From positions 1-26,295 of IMG/VR virus record IMGVR_UViG_3300034104_004806: a DNA stretch of 26,295 nt; one strand, 5' to 3'. The stretch is from a virus. A model generated the notes under the pieces. It was not told the DNA's origin. It saw only the letters and a program-made list of their open reading frames with translations, and did no database searches. Below, in pieces: positions 7,988 to 15,830 of the stretch (position 1 is its first letter; every line of letters starts with the position of its first letter). A program made the translations under genes and the position numbers.

Positions 7988-9244
7988 TTACCCCTTGTTG
8001 ACGACGCGGGACTTGGAATAGGTGTTACCGCCGCTCGGCGCAGCCGGGGGCGGGTAGTAAAGGATCGTCGCCTCGATGTCGTAGTTGTGGAACGTCGAGG
8101 CCGCGCCGCGCAACGGTTCTTGCGAGAGTTCCTGGAACCTTCCACCGACCAGCGCCAAGCCCTGCCCCGGCGTCACGACGATGCCACTCCCCGGCGCGGC
8201 GTCGAGCATCAAGCAATCGTCCATCGTCGAGGACTGGAATCCGATGGCGTTACCGATGCCGACGTTCGGGAAGATGTTGGCGTACGTCTTACGGGTGAAC
8301 ACCCCGGCGTTGAGCTGCGCGTTCAGCCACGCCTGCAGCAATGCGCCAGAGCCCTGATACGCAAGGCCGTGCGTGGTGTATATATCGGGTTGCCACTCGC
8401 CGGGCAGGCGAATCTGCATCGGCCCGACCGATACCTTGAGACTGCTCGGCGCGGTCTTCGACGTGTCGGCGCTGATGACCGTGGCCGCATCGCCACGCAG
8501 CGAGTACCCGTCCATCCTCATCAAGCGCAGGCCGGGAGTCAGGGACGCCTCGCCGTCCATCGGCAGGAACATCAGCTTCACGGCCAGCGTCACGCCCGAA
8601 CCGCTGCCGTTCATGATGGCGTACAGCGCCCCGCCGATCGTGCGGTCGGTGCCGACATCGGTCGATCGGCAGACGTAGGTCGCGCCCGTCGCCGTGTTCG
8701 TGACCACCGCCGAGACGATCATCGAGTGCGGCAGGCCGAACTCCTCTTGCACAAGCGCGATGCCCTCGCCAGCCCGAAGGATGATGGGCTCCACGTCCAC
8801 GCTCTCGCCACCCCGCCACACGTCAGAGAAGTGCGACTTCTGGTGCGTGACCATCGACCCGCCGTAGGTGCGGCTGCTGAACTGCGTGTTGGATGACTGA
8901 ACTCCGTAGGCCGGGGAGTCGTTGATGCGTCGAAACCGCGCCGTCGTGGTCACGCTGTTCGGGTTGTTGACTACCGTGACCTGAGAAGGAAACGATGCGT
9001 CTGCCGTGTCCATCTTGACCGGCGCAACCGTGTCGCCGCCCGTCACCGCGCTCACACGATACAGCCCGAGTAGGCCACCCGTCCTCGCAGTACCAGTCGA
9101 AGCAGGCGCAGCCGGTGACACCCGCAGCGACACGAGCTCGAAATAGGCGCGGTCGTCAGTCGCGTCGTTCTCGATGGCGAGGAAGGCGTCCTCAAGAGGC
9201 CGCACGTCCACCGCGTTAAGTCGCAGGTAGTACGTCTCAGGCAT
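7988..9244 (-). CDS. Virion protein with two copies of a repeated beta domain
   Basis: A 418-aa protein starting at ATG 9244, overlapping the zinc-ribbon gene by 8 bases. It looks like two tandem copies of one domain: about residues 22-195 and 205-400. Shared landmarks are a strand pair near the start, then an R-x-S-x-x-x-G-x-x-x-x-P/I-x-x-x-D-T segment (65-80 and 243-261), and a later P/A-G-E/Q-G-x-A-L-V element (158-165 and 359-366). The gene at 9429-9950 carries a third copy. The sequence is beta-rich with no membrane span or enzyme motif. Its place in the operon between portal and scaffold suggests a head or neck component, possibly surface-exposed. I do not recognise a named family. Confidence 0.7.
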   Translation of the reverse strand: MPETYYLRLNAVDVRPLEDAFLAIENDATDDRAYFELVSLRVSPAAPASTGTARTGGLLGLYRVSAVTGGDTVAPVKMDTADASFPSQVTVVNNPNSVTTTARFRRINDSPAYGVQSSNTQFSSRTYGGSMVTHQKSHFSDVWRGGESVDVEPIILRAGEGIALVQEEFGLPHSMIVSAVVTNTATGATYVCRSTDVGTDRTIGGALYAIMNGSGSGVTLAVKLMFLPMDGEASLTPGLRLMRMDGYSLRGDAATVISADTSKTAPSSLKVSVGPMQIRLPGEWQPDIYTTHGLAYQGSGALLQAWLNAQLNAGVFTRKTYANIFPNVGIGNAIGFQSSTMDDCLMLDAAPGSGIVVTPGQGLALVGGRFQELSQEPLRGAASTFHNYDIEATILYYPPPAAPSGGNTYSKSRVVNKG

Positions 9245-9425
9245 CGGGCGGCGTCTCCGTCACGACCTCGAAGCGCACATAACGCCCAGGCGTCTTGCAT
9301 GACGGGCAGGTGATGGGCGGGGAATGCCCGCCCACGCCGCCGTTGAGGTCATGCTGCACGCGATCGGCGAGCTCCTGCGACACTTCCCACTCGTGGCCGC
9401 AGGTCTTGTGTCGCAGAGCGGGCAT
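9237..9425 (-). CDS. Small zinc-ribbon-like protein
   Basis: A 62-aa protein starting at ATG 9425, three bases after the preceding stop, with its own stop inside the start of the next gene (8-base overlap). It has an N-terminal KTCGHEW knuckle and a C-terminal CPSCKTPGRY knuckle. The visible ligands are Cys9 and His11 plus Cys40 and Cys43, so a single zinc-binding site is possible although one Cys of a classical ribbon is absent. Short Cys-His proteins like this occur in phage late operons and may bind nucleic acid or another protein. The function is unknown. Confidence 0.6.
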   Translation of the reverse strand: MPALRHKTCGHEWEVSQELADRVQHDLNGGVGGHSPPITCPSCKTPGRYVRFEVVTETPPDA

Positions 9426-9428
9426 AAA

Positions 9429-9950
9429 TCAGCTCGCTGAGTCGGTGAACTCGATCTCGAGGTCCGCCGTGCCGACCGCCGACGAGCCGCTGTGGAAGAG
9501 CTGGAAGCCCTGACCCGCGCGGCAGGTGACCGGCTCGACGTTGGTGTCGCCGTACCCAGCGTTCCACACCTCAGCGAAGGGCACCAGCGTCAGCCAGTTG
9601 GCCTGCGTGGTACCGGCGACGACCGGCTCTTCGTTGACGAACAGGAAGCGCCGGAAGATGTCCGAGCCGGTCGTGGTCTGGTTGGTGCCGCAGGTCGTGT
9701 TCGCATCGAGCGCCGACGAGGCGGTGTCGTGCCTGACCGGCGTCACCGCTGTGCCCGCAGAGGCTGCGGTGATGCGACGCACCTGCGCGGTCGTCAGCAC
9801 ACCCGTCACCGCCGCCACGCCGTTGTTGAACCAGTACCCGCGGTAGACGCGAATCACTCGCGCCGACGATGCGCCGTTGAACACGTTGAGCATGTCTTTG
9901 CTCGACGCATAGGCGATAGCGCCGCCTGTCGCTCTCCAAGTCGCTGCCAT
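9429..9950 (-). CDS. Single-domain paralogue of the 7988-9244 virion protein
   Basis: A 173-aa protein starting at ATG 9950. It parallels each half of the 418-aa neighbour: RRITAASAGTAVTPVRHDTA aligns with the neighbour's YRVSAVTGGDTVAPVKMDTA, and VEPVTCRAGQGFQLF with VEPIILRAGEGIALV. The final DLEIEF strand matches the neighbour's DIEATILYY. It therefore seems to be the one-domain relative of a duplicated domain. It is beta-rich, without a membrane span or catalytic motif. It is likely a head or neck surface protein; that role is inferred only from its place in the virion operon. Confidence 0.7.
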   Translation of the reverse strand: MAATWRATGGAIAYASSKDMLNVFNGASSARVIRVYRGYWFNNGVAAVTGVLTTAQVRRITAASAGTAVTPVRHDTASSALDANTTCGTNQTTTGSDIFRRFLFVNEEPVVAGTTQANWLTLVPFAEVWNAGYGDTNVEPVTCRAGQGFQLFHSGSSAVGTADLEIEFTDSAS

Positions 9951-9953
9951 GTC

Positions 9954-10253
9954 TCAGACTCCTGTGATGATCTTGCCCGTGCCGGTCGTGGCACGGAAAA
10001 CTTCGATGTCGCCGCTGCCGTCCATCTGCGGACCCGCAGCCCACTGCTGCACCTTGTTCTCGTTCAACGCCTTCACGCTCGCATCGAGGTCGTCCCGCGT
10101 GTCGCCGGGCAAAAGCCCGAGACGCCGCGCCGCCTGAACCCTGAGCATGAACTCGACGCACTTCTGCACTACCCGCTCGGACACCGGCGACTCGACGCGC
10201 AGCAGCCACCGCCCAAGGGCCGGTCGCCACTCCATTGCAGGCTGGCGCAGCAT
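9954..10253 (-). CDS. Small hypothetical protein following portal
   Basis: A 99-aa protein starting at ATG 10253, which shares a base with the portal stop (TGATG); AGGTG lies five bases upstream. It is hidden inside a much longer shadow frame that runs antiphase through the portal gene, so the true start must be taken from the overlap. The N-terminal half is helical and basic (WRPALGRWLLRVESPVSERV and onward); the C-terminus is polar (GSGDIEVFRATTGTGKIITGV). No known motif is recognised. Tight coupling to portal suggests a head or neck accessory protein. Confidence 0.6.
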   Translation of the reverse strand: MLRQPAMEWRPALGRWLLRVESPVSERVVQKCVEFMLRVQAARRLGLLPGDTRDDLDASVKALNENKVQQWAAGPQMDGSGDIEVFRATTGTGKIITGV

Positions 10254-12430
10254 CAGTTCACCTGCATCGAGCCGGGCGGCAGGCCGGGGCCGGCCGGACT
10301 CTCCGGCTCGTCCACTTCGCGCACCTCGACGATTTCGCCCATCTGGTCGCGAATCGGCACGCGGCGCCGCTTCTGCGTGACCGCGCGCAGGAGCTGCTCC
10401 ATCTGCGCGGCGTTGCTCTGCGACATCTGCCCGATGGAGGCCGAAAGGCCGTCGAGCTGCATCACAGGGTTCACCTTCTGCACGACCGCCATCATGTCGG
10501 CGACCTGCTGGTACTGCGCCGCGACCTGGTCGAACTTGGCCTGCATCTCGACCTTCTGCAGTTCGACCGTCGCCTTGAGCGCGGCCACCTTCTCGTCCGA
10601 AGCCGCCTCGAATGCCGCGATGCGCTCGTTCGACTTGATCTTCTCGGCCTCGAGCTTGAGCTTCTCGAGCTCGGGGTTCGGCGGCGGAGGCGGCGGGTTC
10701 AGAAGCTGCTGCTGCATCGCCGCGACCGCCTGATCGAGAACGCCCTCGATCTCGCTCGAGACGCGGAACTTCGCGACCGCCCATTGCATGAGACGCAGCA
10801 GGAAGGGGCCTGCGCCGGGCGTCGATTGCGCCACCGGCGCGACCTGTGAGATGAACGCGCCCAAGCCCTGCATGAACTGGACTGCTGCGTCTCGCTCGGC
10901 GGCCCAGTCCATCGCCGCCATGCTGTCGGCCTCGACGCTGATGCGATACTCGGCCAACTCGGTGTTCTTGATGAGGTCGATCGCCGCCATCGCGACCGCC
11001 GCATCCGGCGTGCGCTCGATGTTCGAGGCGCGCACGATGGTCTCGGGCTGCCAGTGCTTGGCGATGATCTCCGCCTTGATGCGCAGCGCGTGCGTGATCC
11101 ACTCGGCGATGTAGAACTGCGAGAGCTGCATGCGCGTCGAGCCGAACTGCGCCTTGATCTGCTGCGCAGCCGCAGTCTCCGAAGCGCGCGAAGCGCCGCG
11201 CATGATGTCCGAGATGCCGAGCACCTCGTAGATCTGCTGCGTCTTGTCCGCGCGGTACTGCCGCAGCCGGTCGATGCAGTTGACAACCGCCTCGATCGGC
11301 ACGAACTCCATCTTGCCCTTGATGCCACCGCCCTCGGCGAACATCGCCCAGTTGTCCACCGGGATGAGCTGGTTCTCGCCGGCCTGCAGGAGCACCCGAC
11401 CGACCGAATCGCCCGCGCTCTTGTCGTACACGCCGACGACCTTCGCCGCGCGCGTGAGCCAAGTGATGCGCGTGTTGATCTCGTCGAGTTCCTTGAACTG
11501 GTCCTGCGCGAAGATGTAGTCCGCGCGCGGGATGAAGTTGCTCGAGGTGACGTTCGCCGCCAAGGGCTTCGGGCAGGGGAAGAAGTTCTCGAGCCCGAGC
11601 GGGTCGTCCTTGTAGTCGAGGATAGTGTCCATCCCCTTGGCGAACCAGTAGACCTTGCGGTTCTCCTTGCACCAGATCTCGAAGACCTCGGCGCGCGCCC
11701 ACGGGTCGTTCTTGACCTGCGGCTCGCCCTGCTTCGACTGCCGGCGCACCATCGGCACGACCTTGGCGATCTCGGGGCCGAATCGCGCCTCGAGCTGCTC
11801 GCGCGTCATGTACACGCGCCGCGCCACCCAGCGCACCTCGCCCCATGTGCGCGCCGGGGAGTAGAGGAAATCCTTCCAGAAGACGTAGTCGCAGGGCGCG
11901 TCCTCGGCGACGATGCGCTCGACCGTCTGCGCCGGGGCGATCTCGACGCCCGTCAGCGGGTCGAACTGCGCAGGAACCTCCTCGAGCGCGGTCTCGACCT
12001 CGTAGCGCAGCCACACCTGACCCGCGCCGACCACGAGCCAGTCCTCGATGCCCTGCCGCACCGCGGCGTCCCACGCCGAGATGTTGTCGTCGAAGGATTT
12101 GTTCAGCAGGCGCTGCAGGATCTGCCCCGCCACGCGCGCCTGGTCGTCATCCGAGTCTTGGAACGCGCGCGACACCGAGGCCTTCGGCGGCCGGGCGTAG
12201 AGCATCGAGAGCAGCACCTTCACCGTGGACCAGAAGAGGTTCACGCGCGACTCTTCGCGCCCCCAGTCGTCGCGCTTGTCGAGATACCGCTCGACGATCT
12301 TGTCGCCGTCCTCGTGGAACTTGGTCAGCTCCTTGACCGCCGCCTCGATCTCAGTGCTCCAACGCCGCGCCATGCCGCCCGGCGTGTCGGCGAAGTCCTT
12401 GGAGGTCTCGATGCGCTCGGAGCTTTCCAT
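10253..12430 (-). CDS. Portal protein
   Basis: A 725-aa protein starting at ATG 12430, which shares a base with the terL stop (TGATG); the TTG just upstream is not needed. Landmarks are SRVNLFWSTVKVLLSMLYAR near residue 75, DYVFWKDFLYSPARTWGEV near 185, RADYIFAQDQFKELDEINTR near 290, and the stem-like RQYRADKTQQIYEVLGISDI near 385. These fit the podovirus portal family. From about residue 560 there is a polyproline linker and a long coiled-coil barrel-like tail. The portal forms the dodecameric DNA channel at one head vertex and docks terminase. The order TerL-portal and the size (about 80 kDa) are standard. Confidence 0.88.
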   Translation of the reverse strand: MESSERIETSKDFADTPGGMARRWSTEIEAAVKELTKFHEDGDKIVERYLDKRDDWGREESRVNLFWSTVKVLLSMLYARPPKASVSRAFQDSDDDQARVAGQILQRLLNKSFDDNISAWDAAVRQGIEDWLVVGAGQVWLRYEVETALEEVPAQFDPLTGVEIAPAQTVERIVAEDAPCDYVFWKDFLYSPARTWGEVRWVARRVYMTREQLEARFGPEIAKVVPMVRRQSKQGEPQVKNDPWARAEVFEIWCKENRKVYWFAKGMDTILDYKDDPLGLENFFPCPKPLAANVTSSNFIPRADYIFAQDQFKELDEINTRITWLTRAAKVVGVYDKSAGDSVGRVLLQAGENQLIPVDNWAMFAEGGGIKGKMEFVPIEAVVNCIDRLRQYRADKTQQIYEVLGISDIMRGASRASETAAAQQIKAQFGSTRMQLSQFYIAEWITHALRIKAEIIAKHWQPETIVRASNIERTPDAAVAMAAIDLIKNTELAEYRISVEADSMAAMDWAAERDAAVQFMQGLGAFISQVAPVAQSTPGAGPFLLRLMQWAVAKFRVSSEIEGVLDQAVAAMQQQLLNPPPPPPNPELEKLKLEAEKIKSNERIAAFEAASDEKVAALKATVELQKVEMQAKFDQVAAQYQQVADMMAVVQKVNPVMQLDGLSASIGQMSQSNAAQMEQLLRAVTQKRRRVPIRDQMGEIVEVREVDEPESPAGPGLPPGSMQVN

Positions 12431-13806
12431 CAACCCACCCGTCCGCTTTGGCGCGGCCTGCAGTCCCAGATGTCATCCAACGTGAACCCGTAGTGCTCGC
12501 CACTACGCGGTGCGATTTTAGCACCACCACTTGACAAATTACCAGAAACGGGTCTCGCGGCAAGCGCGAGGTAGCGAAAAGCGTCTGAAGCGTGGCTGTG
12601 CTGGTCGTGCTTCGGGCGGTTGCGGAAGGTCTGCGTCCGCTCGTCCCACTCGCGCATGTACGCCCGCAGGTGCTCGACGCCGGCATAGGTCGCCTTCTCG
12701 TCGAAGTAGCACTTCGGGATGGTCAGACGCGCAGCCTCGATGCCGTCCTGCAGGCTGAGCTCGGGCACGATCCGCGGCGTGATGCCCGAGTGCAGGAACT
12801 GCTCGATGATGGACTTGCCCGTCTGCAGGCTCTTCGCCCGCGCATCGTGCGGCAGCCACACCGTGCCGACCTTGTACGGCCGGCTCTTCACCCAGTCGAT
12901 GTAATGGCCGATGGCCTGACCGTCCGCCTCGTAGAACTCGACCACCCGGTGCCCATCCGGCCCCGTCTGCCAACCCCACCACGAGCAGGAATCCGTGTAG
13001 CCGAGGTCGGCCACAAGGTCCACCGGGAACGCAGGGTCGATCGGGAAGTCCCCCACCCGCTTCTGCTCATACGCCTCGCCCAGCTGCTTCGCGAAGTACG
13101 CGCCAGGCACCGAGGCGTCGAAGCTGACCTCGTACTCGATCGCGAAGGTCTCCTCGGTCATCTGCGCGCGCGCCGCCGCAAGCTCGCCCTCCGGCAAGAT
13201 GCCCGTCTTGCTCGCAGGGAGTTCCAGCAGCAGGTGCGTGCCGGGGTTCAGCCGCGCCTCTTCGCGCAGCTGCCAGAAGAAGTTCTTGCCGGCAGGCGTG
13301 CCCGCCCAGATCGCGCTGCCCTGCCGGTCCGAGAGCGCCGGGCGCACGACCGAGTACCAGGTGCTCGGGCGCATCTGCCCGACCTCGTCCATCACCACCG
13401 CGTCGAGGTAGAGGCCGCGGAGGCTGTCGGGGTTGTCACTGCCGCCGCAGTAGATCGTGGCGTAGTCGCCCGGCCGACTCGTGCGCATCGTGATCTTGAG
13501 CTCGCTCTCGTTCGGCGGCTTCGCCCAGAGCGGCTTCGTCAGATCCTTGAGGTACTGCCAGGCGACCTTCTTCGCCTGCTCGCGGAACGGCGCGAGGTAA
13601 GCCACCTGCGGTTTCGGGTGCGGGCACTCGAGCGCGCTGATGACCAGGTCCGCACACATCGCCACCGTCTTGCCCGCACGCCGGTGCGCCACCACGCACG
13701 CCCAGCGCGTCGCGCGGTTGTGCAGCTCGAGGAACACCTCGCGCGGGCGGTAGGTGTTGATCGTGATCGGCCCGGCAGCGGCGATGTCCTCGTCAGGCGG
13801 TTGCAT
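12430..13806 (-). CDS. terL: Terminase large subunit
   Basis: A 458-aa DNA-packaging motor starting at ATG 13806. The ATPase domain has a Walker A-like VVAHRRAGKT (residues 38-47) and a Walker B DAVVMDE (135-141) with the catalytic Glu; the motor coupling segment is WAGTPAG (168-173). The nuclease domain shows the acidic triad pattern: Asp in VADLGYTD (267), Asp in LPHD (321) and Asp in HASDAFRY (408). It cuts concatemers and pumps DNA through the portal in the cytoplasm. The polypeptide is full length for the compact podovirus type. It overlaps portal by one base. Packaging mode (cos or headful) cannot be told here. Confidence 0.95.
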   Translation of the reverse strand: MQPPDEDIAAAGPITINTYRPREVFLELHNRATRWACVVAHRRAGKTVAMCADLVISALECPHPKPQVAYLAPFREQAKKVAWQYLKDLTKPLWAKPPNESELKITMRTSRPGDYATIYCGGSDNPDSLRGLYLDAVVMDEVGQMRPSTWYSVVRPALSDRQGSAIWAGTPAGKNFFWQLREEARLNPGTHLLLELPASKTGILPEGELAAARAQMTEETFAIEYEVSFDASVPGAYFAKQLGEAYEQKRVGDFPIDPAFPVDLVADLGYTDSCSWWGWQTGPDGHRVVEFYEADGQAIGHYIDWVKSRPYKVGTVWLPHDARAKSLQTGKSIIEQFLHSGITPRIVPELSLQDGIEAARLTIPKCYFDEKATYAGVEHLRAYMREWDERTQTFRNRPKHDQHSHASDAFRYLALAARPVSGNLSSGGAKIAPRSGEHYGFTLDDIWDCRPRQSGRVG

Positions 13807-13856
13807 TTATCTCAACACCTCGAAATCGGTATTGGCGAGAGAGGGGAAGGGAACCC

Positions 13857-14414
13857 TTACTCCGACCTACCCCCCGCCTGCCGTTCGAGGGGGGGTGGGG
13901 GGTCGGCAGGGAGTTGCACGGCCGCAACGTGTGGCCCGTGCGCGACGGATGGCGAAGCCTCGGGCACCTCGAGCACGCGCATCGGGTCATCAACCCGAAG
14001 GTCTTGAGTCAATTCCATCGCAGGCTCAATGACTTGCGCGTCGATGGCTCGGGACTGTGTACGCCCTTGTGTACTGACCACCCCTCGACCGGCCAACCAC
14101 GGCAGCTGCACCGTCACCTGGTCAACCGTCGCGTGGATCTGCGCCGGTACCACCTTGGCGACGAGGCCGGCGAAGATCTTGCGGTCCTCGACGCCCCCCG
14201 TGGCGCGGTCTACGAGCCACCCGGCTAGCCCCTCGGGGTGACATGCCCCCGGCTTGCAGGCGAGCTCTATCGCCTCCCTGATCGTCTGGTGCACGCGGTT
14301 CGGCACGCCCTTCGGCCGACCGGCTGGGTTGCCACTCTGGCCGGGCTTGAACAGCGCCCGTTTCCCGCGGCGCGCTGGCGTCTGCTCTGGTGGTGTAGTT
14401 TGCTGAAACGCCAT
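13857..14414 (-). CDS. Small-terminase-like DNA-binding protein (DUF5681 N-terminus)
   Basis: A 185-aa protein starting at ATG 14414. The N-terminal FKPGQSGNPAGRPKGVPNRV is the signature of the DUF5681 family, frequently the gene directly before terL and thought to supply the DNA-recognition role. A helical segment (TIREAIELACKPGACHPEGL) follows. From residue 90 on the sequence is low-complexity and poorly conserved-looking, ending in a Pro-rich tail. No good ribosome-binding site is visible before the ATG. Position 50 bp upstream of terL supports a small-terminase role; this is family-and-context inference, not proof. Confidence 0.7.
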   Translation of the reverse strand: MAFQQTTPPEQTPARRGKRALFKPGQSGNPAGRPKGVPNRVHQTIREAIELACKPGACHPEGLAGWLVDRATGGVEDRKIFAGLVAKVVPAQIHATVDQVTVQLPWLAGRGVVSTQGRTQSRAIDAQVIEPAMELTQDLRVDDPMRVLEVPEASPSVAHGPHVAAVQLPADPPPPLERQAGGRSE

Positions 14415-14457
14415 AGCGGTGCGATTCTGTCACCGCGTGGCGGTCACCGCAAGGCCG

Positions 14458-14613
14458 TCACCCTCGACGCCGCCAGGCGAGCTCGGCGACGAGCCACCCG
14501 GCGTGCGCGACTGCCCACAACCAGTACGCGAGAAAGCCGGTCACGAAGGCGAGCGCGGCGAGTGCGATCGCTCCCCCGAAAAGCCATGCCAGAGCGAGCG
14601 CAAAAAGTTCCAT
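14458..14613 (-). CDS. Small membrane protein at the head of the virion operon (candidate holin)
   Basis: A 51-aa reading frame from ATG 14613 to TGA 14458, with an excellent AGGAGG ribosome-binding site eight bases upstream. Residues 2-46 are almost wholly hydrophobic (LFALALAWLFGGAIALAALA and onward), enough for two short spans or one long one, and the C-terminus is Arg-rich (WRRRG), fitting a cytoplasmic end. It precedes the small-terminase-like gene by 43 bp on the same strand, and nothing on the opposite strand competes well. A holin or other envelope-acting role is possible; the size is at the low end for holins and no endolysin is in view. The function is unproven. Confidence 0.6.
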   Translation of the reverse strand: MELFALALAWLFGGAIALAALAFVTGFLAYWLWAVAHAGWLVAELAWRRRG

Positions 14614-14957
14614 TTCCGGGTCCTCCTGGACGTGTGTCTGGGGCCATTCTGCCCTACCTCGAGATTCTGCAGGATTTTGCGCGCGCTCGCCCCCACACCC
14701 CTAGGGAGCAGGAGCAAGCGCAAACGCAAGGCAGCGCCCCCCGCTGGGCGGGGGGGGCGCCGCTCTATGCGACCGCATGCGAGCGCATAGGCGAGAACAT
14801 AGCGGGCGCAAGCGGGCGCAGCCGCCCGAAACTGTGCGCCTTATCTCACTGTCCGCAGAGTGGATGCGTTGCGATATTCTCATTGCGTAACGTGCGCCGC
14901 ATCACACAGAATCCGTCCCATGCCCGCCATGGTGGCGGGTCAGGGAGGAGGACCGCG
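14614..14957. promoter_or_regulatory. Divergent control region between virion operon and plus-strand small-gene operon
   Basis: I see no credible gene in these 344 bases. Directly visible elements are: a very GC-rich hairpin with arms 14734-14744 and 14748-14760; a 7-bp inverted repeat CTATGCG/CGCATAG (14765-14771 and 14784-14790); two tandem copies of AGCGGGCGCA (14801-14820) that run into a short hairpin; and a 7-bp stem CCCGCCA/TGGCGGG (14923-14939) just before the AGGAGG of the gene at 14958. Promoters for both directions should lie here, but only weak hexamers are apparent (for example TATTCT at 14875-14880). A packaging site is also possible because the terminase genes adjoin. Confidence 0.5.
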
Positions 14958-15218
14958 ATGACTGGACTGGTGATTGCTTCGTACCGCCCCGAGCCCCCCC
15001 GCTCGCGGCAGGCCGCGCCGATCGTGCGCTACGGCCTCGACTTGAACGTGCTCGGCAACCGGGTGGGCTGCGACGTGGTCACGGCCGCGTTCGTGCTCTT
15101 GGCGCTCCTCGAGGCCGGGCACTACCAGGCGCGCCTGAGTGCGCTCACCGAGGCTGAGATCGACGCGGGGCTGGCCCGTGCGCTCGAGCGCATGGAAGCT
15201 TTGGCGGTGCCGTTGTGA
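14958..15218 (+). CDS. Small hypothetical protein, first gene of plus-strand chain
   Basis: An 86-aa protein starting at ATG 14958 with a strong AGGAGG site eight bases upstream. The larger in-frame ORF upstream is not supported by any start signal. The N-terminus is basic and Pro-rich (SYRPEPPRSRQAAPIVRYG); the middle DVVTAAFVLLALLEAG is a hydrophobic helix and the end is acidic-helical. It could be a small regulator or adaptor. No family is recognised. Its stop overlaps the next start as GTGA. Confidence 0.6.
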   Translation: MTGLVIASYRPEPPRSRQAAPIVRYGLDLNVLGNRVGCDVVTAAFVLLALLEAGHYQARLSALTEAEIDAGLARALERMEALAVPL

Positions 15219-15424
15219 CTTTCGCAGCAAGTGGTGATTACAGCATGAGCGCCGCGCGCGTGGCCGCCCTGCGGGAAGCGGTCGAGCGTGCGGACATCTT
15301 GGCCGCCGTGCAGGCGCGCCTCATCGACAACCAACAGAAGGTGATCGAGCTCTACGAGCGCCGCATCGCGGTGCTCGAGGGCGAGGTGGCCGAGTTCAAG
15401 ACCTACAAGGGGATGGAACCGTGA
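15215..15424 (+). CDS. Small coiled-coil protein
   Basis: A 69-aa protein taken from GTG 15215, which overlaps the preceding stop (GTGA) in the same way as most genes in this chain; ATG 15245 (59 aa) is an alternative start. Neither has a strong ribosome-binding site. From residue 12 onward it is one long charged helix with heptad-like spacing (LREAVERADILAAVQARLID, then VIELYERRIAVLEGEVAEF). It resembles the small coiled-coil proteins found in phage accessory operons. It may form oligomers or partner with the next gene's membrane protein. The function is unknown. Confidence 0.55.
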   Translation: MTFAASGDYSMSAARVAALREAVERADILAAVQARLIDNQQKVIELYERRIAVLEGEVAEFKTYKGMEP

Positions 15425-15618
15425 GCACAGAAGCATTCGAGTGGTTCGTGTTGTTGGCCGCGTGGTTCGCGCTCTTCGGCGTGGGTGCCGCGGCTCTCGG
15501 CGCGTATGAGTGGTGGCTGCGTCATCGCAGCCGTGAGGTGCTGCCGAAGCCCGGCGGCCGCGCGCGCATCTACCGCGCCGACCCGCCCTCGGTGTCGCGC
15601 TGGGGCAGCACCCGATGA
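15421..15618 (+). CDS. Small single-span membrane protein
   Basis: A 65-aa protein from GTG 15421, overlapping the previous stop (GTGA). Residues 8-29 form a hydrophobic span (WFVLLAAWFALFGVGAAALG) followed by WWLRHRSREV, a positive flank suggesting a cytoplasmic C-terminal tail of about 35 residues. No signal-peptidase or lipobox motif is evident. Membrane proteins of this size in phage operons include lysis helpers and superinfection-exclusion proteins, but nothing here decides between them. Confidence 0.6.
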   Translation: MSTEAFEWFVLLAAWFALFGVGAAALGAYEWWLRHRSREVLPKPGGRARIYRADPPSVSRWGSTR

Positions 15619-15830
15619 GCGGCGTGGAACCGGCCACGGAACCGGCCACGGACCCTGCCCCGATGCTCGCCATCAAGCCCGGCTACGAGCTGCGGGTCTG
15701 GGTGGATGGCGACGGCGATCTTGTGCTCGCCCAGGAGACGGCCGAGGTCGAGTCCCGCATCTACCTCGCCCCGCACCAGGTCCCTGCCCTCGCCCAGTTC
15801 CTCAACCCTGCCAAGGAGGCCACGCCATGA
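15615..15830 (+). CDS. Small acidic hypothetical protein
   Basis: A 71-aa protein starting at ATG 15615 with a 4-base ATGA overlap. After an N-terminal Glu/Pro/Thr-rich segment containing a short repeat (ATEPATDPAP), residues 22-60 read as a small beta-rich domain (YELRVWVDGDGDLVLAQETA). It has no Cys pairs or membrane span. It is followed without a gap by the next ORF. The function is unknown. Confidence 0.55.
   Translation: MSGVEPATEPATDPAPMLAIKPGYELRVWVDGDGDLVLAQETAEVESRIYLAPHQVPALAQFLNPAKEATP

Noticed and set aside
6956-8896. A 646-codon plus-strand ORF opposite virion genes, and similar long ORFs at 566-2320, 11054-12493 and 12592-14007
   Set aside because: They are antisense to genes with clear family patterns. 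They are Arg/His/Val-rich, low-complexity translations expected from GC-rich codons in the opposite frame, with no start signals.
9954-12074. A 706-codon minus-strand ORF
   Set aside because: It is out of frame with the portal gene over most of its length; only its last 99 codons, after the portal stop, make a sensible gene.
14419-14790. A 123-codon plus-strand ORF in the divergent region
   Set aside because: It has no ribosome-binding site, low-complexity basic content, and overlaps the better-supported 51-aa membrane gene on the other strand.
14929-14961. A 10-codon leader-like ORF over the AGGAGG site before 14958
   Set aside because: It spans the ribosome-binding site of the real gene, has no site of its own, and its Gly-rich content follows from the purine tract.
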